Source: Saprospiraceae bacterium UBA7328 (GTDB taxonomy: Bacteria; Bacteroidota; Bacteroidia; Chitinophagales; Saprospiraceae). From it: a DNA stretch of 14,397 nt. A model generated the notes under the pieces. The model made no database searches. It saw only the letters and a program-made list of their open reading frames with translations, and was not told the origin of the DNA. Location: positions 1-14,397 of the forward strand of contig DKPS01000203.1 in the NCBI GenBank assembly GCA_002471345.1, read 5' to 3'. The position numbers and the translations under genes were made by a program. Position 1 is the first letter of the stretch; each line of letters opens with the position of its first letter. This document shows, piece by piece, positions 1-7,665 of this stretch.

Positions 1-1
1 A

Positions 2-361
2 CTTATGGGATTCTCTGCAGGTGGTGCAGTTACTATGGAAGCTACTTACAAATCTCAAGAAGTAAATAGACCTAATTTCATAGTGCCCGTATATGCATGG
101 ATGAGTATTGTAGCTGAGCAAGAGGTTCCAGATTACAAACCTCCAATGAATGCAGTTTGTGCTACAGATGACCCTTTATTTTTAGCTCCTGCAAGTGTAG
201 AATTGTATTCTGACTGGATCAAAAAAGGAGCTACAGCAGAACTTCATATGTATGCCAAGGGGGGACATGGGTTCGGAATGAAGACACAAAATCTTCCCAC
301 AGACAAATGGATAGAAAGAGTGGGAGAGTGGATGGATACAATGGGCTATATGAAAAATTAA
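2..361 (+). CDS. alpha/beta hydrolase, acetyl-esterase / dienelactone-hydrolase-like (5' end outside window)
   Basis: C-terminal part of a serine alpha/beta hydrolase; the reading frame is open to the left edge, so the ATG at base 5 is an internal Met and not the start. All three members of a catalytic triad are visible. The nucleophile is the Ser of GFSAGG (bases 14-16), the acid is one of two Asp in ATDDPL (167-172), and the His is in KGGHGFGMK (266-268). The ending, with GGHGF followed about 20 residues later by a Trp-rich helix, is typical of the BD-FAE/xylan acetyl esterase and dienelactone hydrolase group. Such enzymes usually deacetylate sugars or hydrolyse small esters and are often exported, but the N-terminus that would show a signal peptide is missing. 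It lies 9 bases before the reductive-dehalogenase-like gene on the same strand, so the two are probably co-transcribed. The fold assignment is firm; the substrate is unknown. Confidence 0.85.
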   Translation, partial: LMGFSAGGAVTMEATYKSQEVNRPNFIVPVYAWMSIVAEQEVPDYKPPMNAVCATDDPLFLAPASVELYSDWIKKGATAELHMYAKGGHGFGMKTQNLPTDKWIERVGEWMDTMGYMKN

Positions 362-370
362 CCGATCTAA

Positions 371-1528
371 ATGAAATCGCAATCATACCTAACAAAAGAA
401 TTTGACATTCAAAATGATTTTGAGCGATTTGATGCTAAAAACGACATCTTCAATAGAGCACTGTGGGATGAAAAAGTAAAACCCAAAGACTTTTTCACTA
501 GCTATGACATCGCAAATTATAAACCCAAAAAGTCAAAAGGGTTTGATCATTGGGACTATGCACTGAGGAATGCAAGTTGGCATATGACTGATGTAGTAGG
601 GGAGCTTAAATTCGAAACAGAAGGAAGAGTGGAAGGTTTTACTGACTATTATTCTATCAATCGACCTGGCTCCAAAAACAAAGTTTCAATTAGTTCCTCA
701 ACTGAAACTTCAATGAGATTAAAAAAAGCAGCAGTAACATTAGGAGCTGGGTCAGCTGGCATTTGTTCAATCGATGAAAGGTGGATTTATTCTCATCAAT
801 TCAGTCGAAAAAATGGCGAATCAAGACCTATGGATTTGCCAAAGTCCTTAAAATTTGCTTTGGTTTTTACTATGCCCATGAATTATCAATTAGGTCAAAC
901 TTTCCCAGCTGCATTGAGTGGAACCGCGACTGGGGATGGATATGCCAGATGTCTTAACACCGCCAATGCCTTAGCACAGTTCATTACAAATCTAGGTTAT
1001 GAGGCGGTAGCTTCAATGAATGATACTGGACTTAATATACCTATGGCGATTGAGGCAGGTCTAGGAGAATACGGTCGCCATGGTCTATTGATTACACCAA
1101 AGTTCGGACCAAATGTTAGGATAGCAAAGGTCTTTACTGACTTGCCGCTAGAAATTGATGCACCTGTAGATTTTGGAGTAAAACAGTTTTGCAATGTATG
1201 CAGAAAATGTGCAGATGCATGTCCAGTTAAAGCCATTCCTCAAGGCGATCCTGAATCAAAACCACCCAACTTTTCTAGCTTGAAGGGGATAAAAAAATGG
1301 ACCGTAAATGCAGAAAAGTGCTTTAAGTTTTGGGTAGGTATGAATACTGACTGTGCTATTTGTATTAGAGTGTGTCCATATAACAAAGACTATTCTAAAT
1401 GGTGGAATAGAATTGGTCTTAAATTGGCTGGAGGTCCTTTGCGATCAGTAATGATATGGTTGGACCGAGTCCTAAAATATGGTGAACGCAAGAAACCTGA
1501 AAAGTGGTGGAGAGAATCTATAAAGTAG
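371..1528 (+). CDS. reductive dehalogenase-like corrinoid / 4Fe-4S protein, cytosolic
   Basis: A 385-residue protein of the reductive dehalogenase (RdhA) family, related to the epoxyqueuosine reductase QueG. Family members carry a cobamide and two 4Fe-4S clusters and remove halogens from organohalides by reduction. Seen here: the family block from about residue 205 to 290, including NDTG, AGLGEYGRHGLLITP and KVFTDLPL. Cluster 1 is C274-x2-C277-x2-C280-x3-C284-P; cluster 2 is C317-x10-C328-x2-C331-x3-C335-P. Y191, N217 and R250 have the same relative spacing as Tyr246, Asn272 and Arg305 of PceA (published values from memory), suggesting an intact active site. There is no twin-arginine signal and no transmembrane segment, so the protein should be cytosolic, like the catabolic NpRdhA and unlike respiratory RdhA. 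No RdhB-type membrane anchor gene follows; the next gene is convergent and overlaps its last 11 bases. The fused reductase module of NpRdhA is absent, so an external electron donor is needed. Dehalogenation is inferred; another corrinoid-dependent reduction is possible. Confidence 0.85.
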   Translation: MKSQSYLTKEFDIQNDFERFDAKNDIFNRALWDEKVKPKDFFTSYDIANYKPKKSKGFDHWDYALRNASWHMTDVVGELKFETEGRVEGFTDYYSINRPGSKNKVSISSSTETSMRLKKAAVTLGAGSAGICSIDERWIYSHQFSRKNGESRPMDLPKSLKFALVFTMPMNYQLGQTFPAALSGTATGDGYARCLNTANALAQFITNLGYEAVASMNDTGLNIPMAIEAGLGEYGRHGLLITPKFGPNVRIAKVFTDLPLEIDAPVDFGVKQFCNVCRKCADACPVKAIPQGDPESKPPNFSSLKGIKKWTVNAEKCFKFWVGMNTDCAICIRVCPYNKDYSKWWNRIGLKLAGGPLRSVMIWLDRVLKYGERKKPEKWWRESIK

Positions 1529-2285
1529 CAAGAGTGGCAATCACATCTTTTCTATATGATCTACTAATAGGTAAGTCAAAGTCATCAATAGAGATAATTT
1601 CTTTATTGTAACTTTTTACATAATCACCATTGATAATGAATGATCTATGTATTCGAATGAAATTGCTTGGTAGTTTATTCTTAAACTTGCTAATTCTTTC
1701 TTTAGTGATTAATCTATCATTTTTAAGTGTAATTTGAATATAATCGGAAAGGCTTTCAATGAATAGAATACTGTCTAGTTGTACAGGATAATTTGTTCTC
1801 TTATACCTAATTGTGATATGCTCTGAATCTCTAGTGTTTAGCTTTATTTTTAGTTGGTTAAGCTCCACTTTGTCTGCTTGAAATATATCATATAAATGAA
1901 GAAAAGCATTGGCAATAATTAACAAATAAAGACTTAGATTTAATTGGCCAATATTCAGAGTTTCGATTCTGATTCTTTCATTATTGTAAAAGCTGAAAAT
2001 ATAAAGGGCTCCAAAAATGATAAGGTATTGTAAATACAGTGAAATTATAATGGTGTACAGGCCATAAAACGTGAAATGGAAATATTTTTTTCTTATTAAA
2101 TATTTCGGAATCAATACTTCATTCACATATGTAGATGTGCCGATTATTATTGGTAATAAAAAAGTGAAAAAATAAAATGTGAGGACAATAGAATCACTGT
2201 TTAATCCGAAAAAGATTAATATGAACAGACCTGTAACAAACCAAAACCATAAGGATCTTAGTTTTTCAATTAATAATAATAGCAT
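1518..2285 (-). CDS. membrane-anchored LytTR-family transcriptional regulator
   Basis: A 255-residue protein with four hydrophobic segments (about 11-29, 33-52, 70-98 and 114-132), a charged linker, and a C-terminal LytTR DNA-binding domain (about 157-253). LytTR features visible are ILFIESLSDYIQI, the FIRIHRSFIIN segment and the final LPISRSYR. The membrane part resembles the N-terminus of LytS/YehU-type histidine kinases of Bacteroidota, with an N-x-x-LIP-x-x-L-x-x-KKY pattern after the second segment. No kinase or receiver domain is present, so sensing and DNA binding are joined in one chain held at the membrane. The start is an ATG with no clear ribosome site. The gene is divergent from the small ExbB-like gene, which is its most likely target besides itself. 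Its 3' end overlaps the 3' end of the reductive-dehalogenase-like gene by 11 bases. The ligand is unknown. Confidence 0.88.
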   Translation of the reverse strand: MLLLLIEKLRSLWFWFVTGLFILIFFGLNSDSIVLTFYFFTFLLPIIIGTSTYVNEVLIPKYLIRKKYFHFTFYGLYTIIISLYLQYLIIFGALYIFSFYNNERIRIETLNIGQLNLSLYLLIIANAFLHLYDIFQADKVELNQLKIKLNTRDSEHITIRYKRTNYPVQLDSILFIESLSDYIQITLKNDRLITKERISKFKNKLPSNFIRIHRSFIINGDYVKSYNKEIISIDDFDLPISRSYRKDVIATLATL

Positions 2286-2449
2286 AGACCTAAAATTAAT
2301 TTTTATTGTCCTCTATTCATTGAATTGTCGACATATAACAGACATTGAATAGGATTCGACATTAAATTTTTAGAGACTCAAGTCTAACTTTGGAATGTAA
2401 ATTATTAATAATCATTTAGGAGTTATTCTCCTTTTTAAACTTTCAAATT
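2286..2449. promoter_or_regulatory. divergent intergenic region with imperfect direct repeats (candidate regulator sites)
   Basis: This 164-base gap separates the LytTR regulator from the small ExbB-like gene and must hold both promoters. Two related segments are seen: CATTGAATTGTCGACAT at 2318-2334, and CATTGAAT (2343-2350) followed by TCGACAT (2356-2362). GACAT occurs three times (2330, 2341 and 2358). LytTR proteins typically bind paired short direct repeats, so these are plausible sites for the adjacent regulator; that is inference. No convincing TTTG / TAnnTTTG promoter was found for either gene. Confidence 0.4.
2418..2432 (+). other. small hairpin in the 5' leader of the ExbB-like gene
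   Basis: AGGAG (2418-2422), a five-base loop TTATT, and CTCCT (2428-2432) form a perfect five-base-pair stem followed directly by four more T. It ends 17 bases before the ATG at 2450. It could be a weak attenuator, a leader structure, or chance; the stem is too short for a confident terminator call. Confidence 0.3.
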
Positions 2450-2803
2450 ATGATGGATTTGTTTTACCAAGGCGGGCCTTTATTTATAGGTTTGCTTTCA
2501 CTTTTATTACTATTTATTTTGATTTTATCAGTTCGGGCATTTATGAGTTCTGACAATGATAAAGGCTCAACTTCATCTTATTTCTATTGGATTAAAGAGC
2601 TTGGAACATTAGCACTTGTACTCGGTATATTTGGACAATTGATTGGCTTCTTTAGTGCGTTTTCTGTAATTGAGCAGTCGGATGGAATGTCCCCTCAAGT
2701 TTTGGCCGGAGGTCTCAAGGTATCACTAATCACAACTCTTTATGGCTTATTGATTTTCATTGTAAGAAGTATCATTTTAATGATATTGAAGAAAAAGAAT
2801 TGA
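2450..2803 (+). CDS. minimal MotA/TolQ/ExbB-family membrane protein
   Basis: A 117-residue protein with three hydrophobic segments (about 9-29, 49-70 and 88-112). The core of the ExbB/TolQ/MotA proton-channel family is recognisable: LVLGIFGQLIGFFSAF in the second segment, then LAGGLKVSLITTLYGLL with the paired Thr before the last segment. ExbB proteins are usually around 220-250 residues with a large cytoplasmic region between the first two segments; here it is only about 18 residues. Classical members work with an ExbD/TolR/MotB partner to turn proton flow into mechanical work in the envelope, but no partner gene is adjacent. It starts with two ATG codons in a row (2450, 2453). Divergent from a membrane-bound LytTR regulator, so probably controlled by it. 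Family is fairly sure; whether it forms an active channel is unknown. Confidence 0.78.
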   Translation: MMDLFYQGGPLFIGLLSLLLLFILILSVRAFMSSDNDKGSTSSYFYWIKELGTLALVLGIFGQLIGFFSAFSVIEQSDGMSPQVLAGGLKVSLITTLYGLLIFIVRSIILMILKKKN

Positions 2804-2834
2804 TTTGACATTGAAATACAATGGGCTATGTTGC
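2804..2834 (+). promoter_or_regulatory. candidate Bacteroidota-type promoter for the cytochrome/DUF1501 pair
   Basis: TTTG at 2804-2807, exactly 19 bases, then TATGTTGC at 2827-2834. The Bacteroidota vegetative consensus is TTTG-N19-21-TAnnTTTG, so the first box is perfect and the second keeps TA and TT. The first box overlaps the stop codon of the ExbB-like gene, and the second lies 84 bases before the ATG of the next gene. This suggests that gene has its own transcript with a leader of about 75-80 bases. Confidence 0.4.
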
Positions 2835-2918
2835 TTAGAATTTTAATTTAGTATTAGGAGAAGACTACAGGAATCTACTTTATGTTTCGTATTTTTATCT
2901 GACATTCACAATATATTA

Positions 2919-5900
2919 ATGACCCTTCTAGGACAAAGAAAGTGTTTAGTAATTAGTCAGATTTCGTTGATATTATTTTTGTCTTCTTGTAGGAGTAGTA
3001 TTCCCAAAGAGCTTAAAGTTCATTCAGTTGAAATTCCTGAATTTGTGGATTATAACTTTCATGTCAAACCCATTCTTTCGGATAGGTGCTATAAATGTCA
3101 TGGTCCAGATGAGAATCAGTTAAAATCAAATTTTAGAGTTTCTAGTGAAGAATTTGCTTTTAAAAAAACCGAAAGCTCTGGCAGCAAATATTCTGAAACT
3201 TTAGTCAGAGGAATGCCGCAGAAGAGTGAATTAATGAACAGGCTCTTGTCAAAAGATTTAGATGTACAAATGCCTCCGCACGATTCTCATCTCACCATAT
3301 CTAACAAGGAGAAAGCGATAATAAATAGATGGATTGAACAAGGTGCAAATTTTAAACCTCACTGGTCATTCATCCCTCCTTCAAAGCCTTCATTAATACG
3401 AAAAAGTGATGAATGGGCACAAAATGATATAGATCAATTTATTCTCAAAAAACTAGAAGAGAATAAATTGAAACCTTCGTCAAAAGTTGATGAGGAGGTT
3501 TTGTTACGTAGAGTTTATTTTGATATTACTGGCCTTCCTCCAAGTGTAGAGGAGATGGATGATTTTATGAAATCTGACCATGAAGATCCCTATGAAGAAA
3601 CTATTGATCAATTGTTAGACTCTCCGCATTATGGAGAAAACATGACAGTCCGATGGTTGGATTTGGCTAGGTATGCTGATACACATGGCTACCAAGACGA
3701 TGGTCTGCGCACTGCATGGCCGTATCGAGACTGGGTAATCGAAGCTTTTAATGAAAACAAGCCTTATGACCAATTCTTAACAGAACAACTGGCTGGAGAT
3801 TTAATCCCAAATGCCACTAAGGATCAGCTGGTAGCTACATGTTTTCTCAGAAATCATCCTCAGACTCAGGAAGGAGGTATTGTGGATGAAGAGTATCGTG
3901 TAGAGTATGTGGCAGATAGAACGAACACATTTGGTAAAGCAATGCTGGGTCTCACTATGGAATGTGCAAGATGTCATGATCACAAATATGATCCACTTTC
4001 ACAAAAGGATTATTATTCGTTATACGCATATTTTAACAATAACAATGAATCAGGTATAGTCCCTTATGTGGGAGAGGCCAGTCCTACAGTGATTTTACCT
4101 ACTGAAGAAGAATCGAAAATTATTGATTCCTTAAAAGTGCTTATTGAACCATTAGAACAAAAATTAGTATCAGAAAATTACATTGATGATTTCAAGGAAT
4201 GGATGTTGAGTAGTCCAGAATTGGTTGTGAGTGATAAAGGATTATTAGCAAGCTTTGACTTTGAAGAAATGATAGAGGTGAATAAATCTGAGCTCAATTT
4301 GGATGGGGAGAAAAGTCCAGGATGGGGAGGGATTGGAAAAAAAGGAAAGACGCTTTCATTTGTAAATAAAGCAAAGAACAAAGCCGATGCCGCAGTTTTT
4401 GGAGATGTTGATAGAGTACCTGAATTAGTAAAAGGAGTAAAAGGAAATGGATTGAAGTTTATCGGAGATTGTGGTTTTAGATTCAATCGAGATATGGACA
4501 TGGATCGTCATGAAGAAATATCCGTTAGTATATGGATGCGCTTAGATCAGGATGATGCAAACGGGCCCATTTTTAACAATTCAAATGGAAATTTTGAAGG
4601 ATATAGAGGATGGTTAGCAAAACTTAATGAAGATCAGACCATTTCAGTTCAGTTCAATCATGTATGGCCTGATAACAGTATCGACTATCAAACAAAGGAT
4701 CAAATTGTCAAAAATGAATGGATTCACTTAGCGATTTCTTATGATGGTAGTAGCGATGCAAAAGGTCTTGATATTTATGTCAATGGCGAAAAACCTGAAC
4801 TAATACTTCATGAGAATAACCTGAATAAAAGTATTCTAAATGGTAAGGATGGTAAAAACTGGTCGAGCATGCCATTTATAATAGGAAAAGAACTAACCCA
4901 ATCTCTTCTAGGAGTTAGTTTGGATGAGATGAAGGTTTATAATCGAAAATTGTCATCAATAGAAGTGAGGAAATTATTCAATGATCAAAACTCTTTCAAG
5001 CCATCTGAGAATGAGATGCTTAAGCATTATACGCTTAGTGGAAATAATACAGAATATAATAAGGCCAGAAAAGATCTATATGCTCTTAGAAGTGTAGAAA
5101 ATGAAGTGATGACGAATATGACTGAAGTCATGACAATGAGTGAAAGAAAGATTCCAAGAAAGTCCTTCATTCTAGATAGAGGTGCTTACGATGCTCCATC
5201 TGAAGTGGTCAATCCTGAATTGCCAAGTCAATTAAAGACTAAAAGCGAATTCAATGGTGATAGGCTTGGGCTTGCCAATTGGCTTGTGTCGGATGAAAAT
5301 CCACTCACGGCTAGAGTGACAGTCAACAGAATTTGGGCAATGATTTTTGGTAAAGGTCTAGTAAACACTATTGACGATTTTGGAAATCAAGGAAGCTTAC
5401 CCAGTCATCCAGAATTGCTCGATTGGTTGGCTATAGATTTTATAGAAAATGGATGGGATGTAAAAAGGCTTATGAAGCAAATATTGATGTCGAGTACCTA
5501 TCAGCAATCAGCATATGGAGCAAATAGTAAGCAACAAGATCCTGAGAACAAATGGTACAGTAGATTCCCTAAACACAGACTTACAGCTGAAGCGATCAGA
5601 GACAGAGCATTAGCTGCAAGTGGCTTATTGGTCAAAGATATAGGAGGCCCTAGTGTATACCCTTATCAGCCTAAAGGCCTATGGAAAGAACTGGCTACAA
5701 GAAATGAAACAGAATATAAGCAAGGGAGAGGTGACGAATTATACAGAAGAAGCATGTACACCATATGGAAAAGGAGTTCTCCTCCACCCATGATGATTAG
5801 CTTTGATGCACCTGACAGATATATCTGTGCTGTTGATCGCCAAAAGACTTCTACACCTTTGCAATCACTTGTTCTATTGAATGATCCTCAATACTTAGAG

Positions 5901-6191
5901 GCAGCAAAGATATTAGCCTTAAAGGCCATAAAATCTGTTCAAGAGGATCAGATACAATATGTTTTCAAATCTCTTATTAACAGAATACCCAGTGACGAAG
6001 AGTTAAGTATTCTTCAGGAATTGCGGATACAAGAGTTGGATGAATTTGAAACTCATCCATTGAGAATTAAGGCCTTACTAAATATTGGAGAAAGAAGAAT
6101 TGACGAATCAAAAGAAACTGCTCAATTAGCCTCTCTAATGATAGTCGCATCCACGATCATGAATTACGACGAATTCGTACTTAAAACTTGA
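2919..6191 (+). CDS. c-type cytochrome lipoprotein: PSCyt1-DUF1549-LamG-DUF1553 (PSD1) protein
   Basis: A 1090-residue protein of a type first described as abundant in Planctomycetes. It starts with a lipoprotein signal ending in LFLSSC, so C24 would be lipidated. A PSCyt1 cytochrome domain follows, with heme motif CYKCH (C57, C60, H61) and a candidate axial Met in MPP (M118). DUF1549 spans about 168-375 (LLRRVYFDITGLPP; later CARCHDHKYDP, a second CxxCH at 349-353 that is conserved in this family). A LamG/concanavalin-type domain spans about 440-690, and DUF1553 about 780 to the end (NPLTARVTVNRIW; FGNQGSLPSHPELLDWLA; a truncated form of the usual ending). It should sit in the periplasm or on the outer membrane. 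The molecular function is not established; a role in polysaccharide or sulfated-glycan use has been suggested for such proteins. The DUF1501 gene starts 2 bases downstream, the standard partner arrangement. Confidence 0.92.
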   Translation: MTLLGQRKCLVISQISLILFLSSCRSSIPKELKVHSVEIPEFVDYNFHVKPILSDRCYKCHGPDENQLKSNFRVSSEEFAFKKTESSGSKYSETLVRGMPQKSELMNRLLSKDLDVQMPPHDSHLTISNKEKAIINRWIEQGANFKPHWSFIPPSKPSLIRKSDEWAQNDIDQFILKKLEENKLKPSSKVDEEVLLRRVYFDITGLPPSVEEMDDFMKSDHEDPYEETIDQLLDSPHYGENMTVRWLDLARYADTHGYQDDGLRTAWPYRDWVIEAFNENKPYDQFLTEQLAGDLIPNATKDQLVATCFLRNHPQTQEGGIVDEEYRVEYVADRTNTFGKAMLGLTMECARCHDHKYDPLSQKDYYSLYAYFNNNNESGIVPYVGEASPTVILPTEEESKIIDSLKVLIEPLEQKLVSENYIDDFKEWMLSSPELVVSDKGLLASFDFEEMIEVNKSELNLDGEKSPGWGGIGKKGKTLSFVNKAKNKADAAVFGDVDRVPELVKGVKGNGLKFIGDCGFRFNRDMDMDRHEEISVSIWMRLDQDDANGPIFNNSNGNFEGYRGWLAKLNEDQTISVQFNHVWPDNSIDYQTKDQIVKNEWIHLAISYDGSSDAKGLDIYVNGEKPELILHENNLNKSILNGKDGKNWSSMPFIIGKELTQSLLGVSLDEMKVYNRKLSSIEVRKLFNDQNSFKPSENEMLKHYTLSGNNTEYNKARKDLYALRSVENEVMTNMTEVMTMSERKIPRKSFILDRGAYDAPSEVVNPELPSQLKTKSEFNGDRLGLANWLVSDENPLTARVTVNRIWAMIFGKGLVNTIDDFGNQGSLPSHPELLDWLAIDFIENGWDVKRLMKQILMSSTYQQSAYGANSKQQDPENKWYSRFPKHRLTAEAIRDRALAASGLLVKDIGGPSVYPYQPKGLWKELATRNETEYKQGRGDELYRRSMYTIWKRSSPPPMMISFDAPDRYICAVDRQKTSTPLQSLVLLNDPQYLEAAKILALKAIKSVQEDQIQYVFKSLINRIPSDEELSILQELRIQELDEFETHPLRIKALLNIGERRIDESKETAQLASLMIVASTIMNYDEFVLKT

Positions 6192-6193
6192 AC

Positions 6194-7630
6194 ATGAAAA
6201 ATCATTTTGACCAACTTGTTTCAGGAATGAATAGAAGGGTATTCATGAAGAATGGTTTACTCAGTTTAGGTGCGATGACAGTCCCTGCTCTAACTTCCTC
6301 TGCGAATATGGAAAGCGACTTCATCTCTCGCCTTCCTCATTTTAATCCAAAGGTTAAAAGGGTGATTTATTTATTCCAAAGTGGAGCGCCTTCGCAATTA
6401 GAATTGTTTGATTATAAGCCCAAACTCAAAGAAATGTTTGGCCAGGAGCTACCTGACTCTATAAGAAAAGGGCAAAGAGTGACGGGTATGACTTCTGAAC
6501 AAAGAAGTTTTCCATTGGCTATGGGTGATTTTCATTTTAATCAATATGGACAAAGTGGATCTTGGGTTAGTGATCTCATGCCACATCATCAGACTGCAGT
6601 GGATGATATTTGTTTTGTGAAAACCATGCATACAGAAGCTATTAATCATGATCCGGCTGTCACATTTGTCCAAACAGGTTCACAACAGGCAGGCAGGCCT
6701 AGTATGGGCTCATGGGTTAGTTATGGCCTAGGTAGTGAAAATGAAAACTTGCCAAAATTTGTAGTTCTGCTTTCAAGAGGAAAAGAAGGCGGACAACCAC
6801 TATATGCAAAACTATGGGGAAATGGTTTTTTACCTTCTGAAAATCAAGGAGTTGTGTTCCGGTCAGGTCATGAACCCGTTCTTTACCTTTCCGACCCGAA
6901 AGGCATGGACAGAGAAAGTAGGAAAAGAATGTTAAGTTATCTGGATCAACTTCACGAACAACAGTATCAAAAAACTAGTGATGAAGAAATAAAATCCAAA
7001 ATGGCCCAATATGAAATGGCTTTTAGGATGCAGATGTCTGTACCTGAAACTTTGGATCTTTCTAAAGAGCCAGATTATATTATTGATAGCTATGGTCCAG
7101 AAGCTAGAATTCCAGGTAGTTATGCATATAATTGCCTTTTAGCCCGTAAACTATCTGAAAGCGGGGTGAAATTTGTCCAATTGTATCACCAAGGATGGGA
7201 TATGCATGGCAACCTGCCAAATGATATTCGGTTGCTTACAAAACAAACGGATCAACCTTCAATTGCTCTATTGAAAGATTTGGATCAGCGTGGGATGTTA
7301 GACGATACCTTGGTAATATGGGGTGGGGAATTTGGAAGAGGATGCTATTCACAAGGGAAATTGACACCAGAGAATTATGGAAGAGATCATCACCCGAGAT
7401 GTTTTACTATTTGGATGGCTGGTGCTGGAGTGAAGAAAGGAATTTCTTATGGCGAGACGGACGACTTTAGTTATAATATTGTCAAAGATCCAGTCCATGT
7501 TCACGACTTACAAGCTACAATAATGCACTTAATGGGAGTAAATCATGAGAAGTTTACATTTAAACATCAAGGCCGAAGATTTAGACTCACCGATGTTCAT
7601 GGCAAAGTGATAAAAGATATTCTAACCTAG
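6194..7630 (+). CDS. DUF1501 protein, Tat-exported, alkaline-phosphatase/sulfatase-like fold
   Basis: A 478-residue DUF1501 protein counted from the ATG at 6194. A TTG at 6188 would add two residues and overlap the preceding stop, but the ATG is preferred. The N-terminus has a twin-arginine signal: R14-R15-V-F-M-K followed by a hydrophobic stretch with GLLSLGAMTVPAL. Family motifs are SGAPSQLELFD (63-73), INHDPAVTFVQTG, YHQGWDMHGN (331-340), WGGEFGRG (376-383) and GRDHHP (396-401). The His/Asp-rich motifs resemble the metal sites of the alkaline phosphatase and sulfatase superfamily, but no phosphatase or sulfatase activity can be shown from this. It is export-folded in the cytoplasm, implying a cofactor or metal loaded before export. 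It is translationally close to the cytochrome lipoprotein gene (2-base gap) and almost certainly acts with it in the cell envelope. Confidence 0.92.
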   Translation: MKNHFDQLVSGMNRRVFMKNGLLSLGAMTVPALTSSANMESDFISRLPHFNPKVKRVIYLFQSGAPSQLELFDYKPKLKEMFGQELPDSIRKGQRVTGMTSEQRSFPLAMGDFHFNQYGQSGSWVSDLMPHHQTAVDDICFVKTMHTEAINHDPAVTFVQTGSQQAGRPSMGSWVSYGLGSENENLPKFVVLLSRGKEGGQPLYAKLWGNGFLPSENQGVVFRSGHEPVLYLSDPKGMDRESRKRMLSYLDQLHEQQYQKTSDEEIKSKMAQYEMAFRMQMSVPETLDLSKEPDYIIDSYGPEARIPGSYAYNCLLARKLSESGVKFVQLYHQGWDMHGNLPNDIRLLTKQTDQPSIALLKDLDQRGMLDDTLVIWGGEFGRGCYSQGKLTPENYGRDHHPRCFTIWMAGAGVKKGISYGETDDFSYNIVKDPVHVHDLQATIMHLMGVNHEKFTFKHQGRRFRLTDVHGKVIKDILT

Positions 7631-7665
7631 TCAAATTTGCTGATTAAATTGTAAAGCATATTTCA

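Noticed and set aside
2450..2803. Small membrane protein as an RdhB anchor for the reductive-dehalogenase homologue
   Set aside because: The sequence has the ExbB/MotA core motif, the LytTR gene lies between on the other strand, and the dehalogenase homologue has no Tat signal to need an anchor.
2882..2902. Short ORF in the leader of the cytochrome lipoprotein gene, preceded by AGGAG
   Set aside because: Only six codons before a stop; no evidence that it is translated.
4178..4501. Antisense open frames opposite the cytochrome lipoprotein and other genes
   Set aside because: They lie wholly within confident genes, have low-complexity composition and no recognisable domain.
6188..6193. TTG start for the DUF1501 gene overlapping the previous stop
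   Set aside because: An ATG two codons later gives the same Tat signal with a more usual start codon; the extra residues add nothing.
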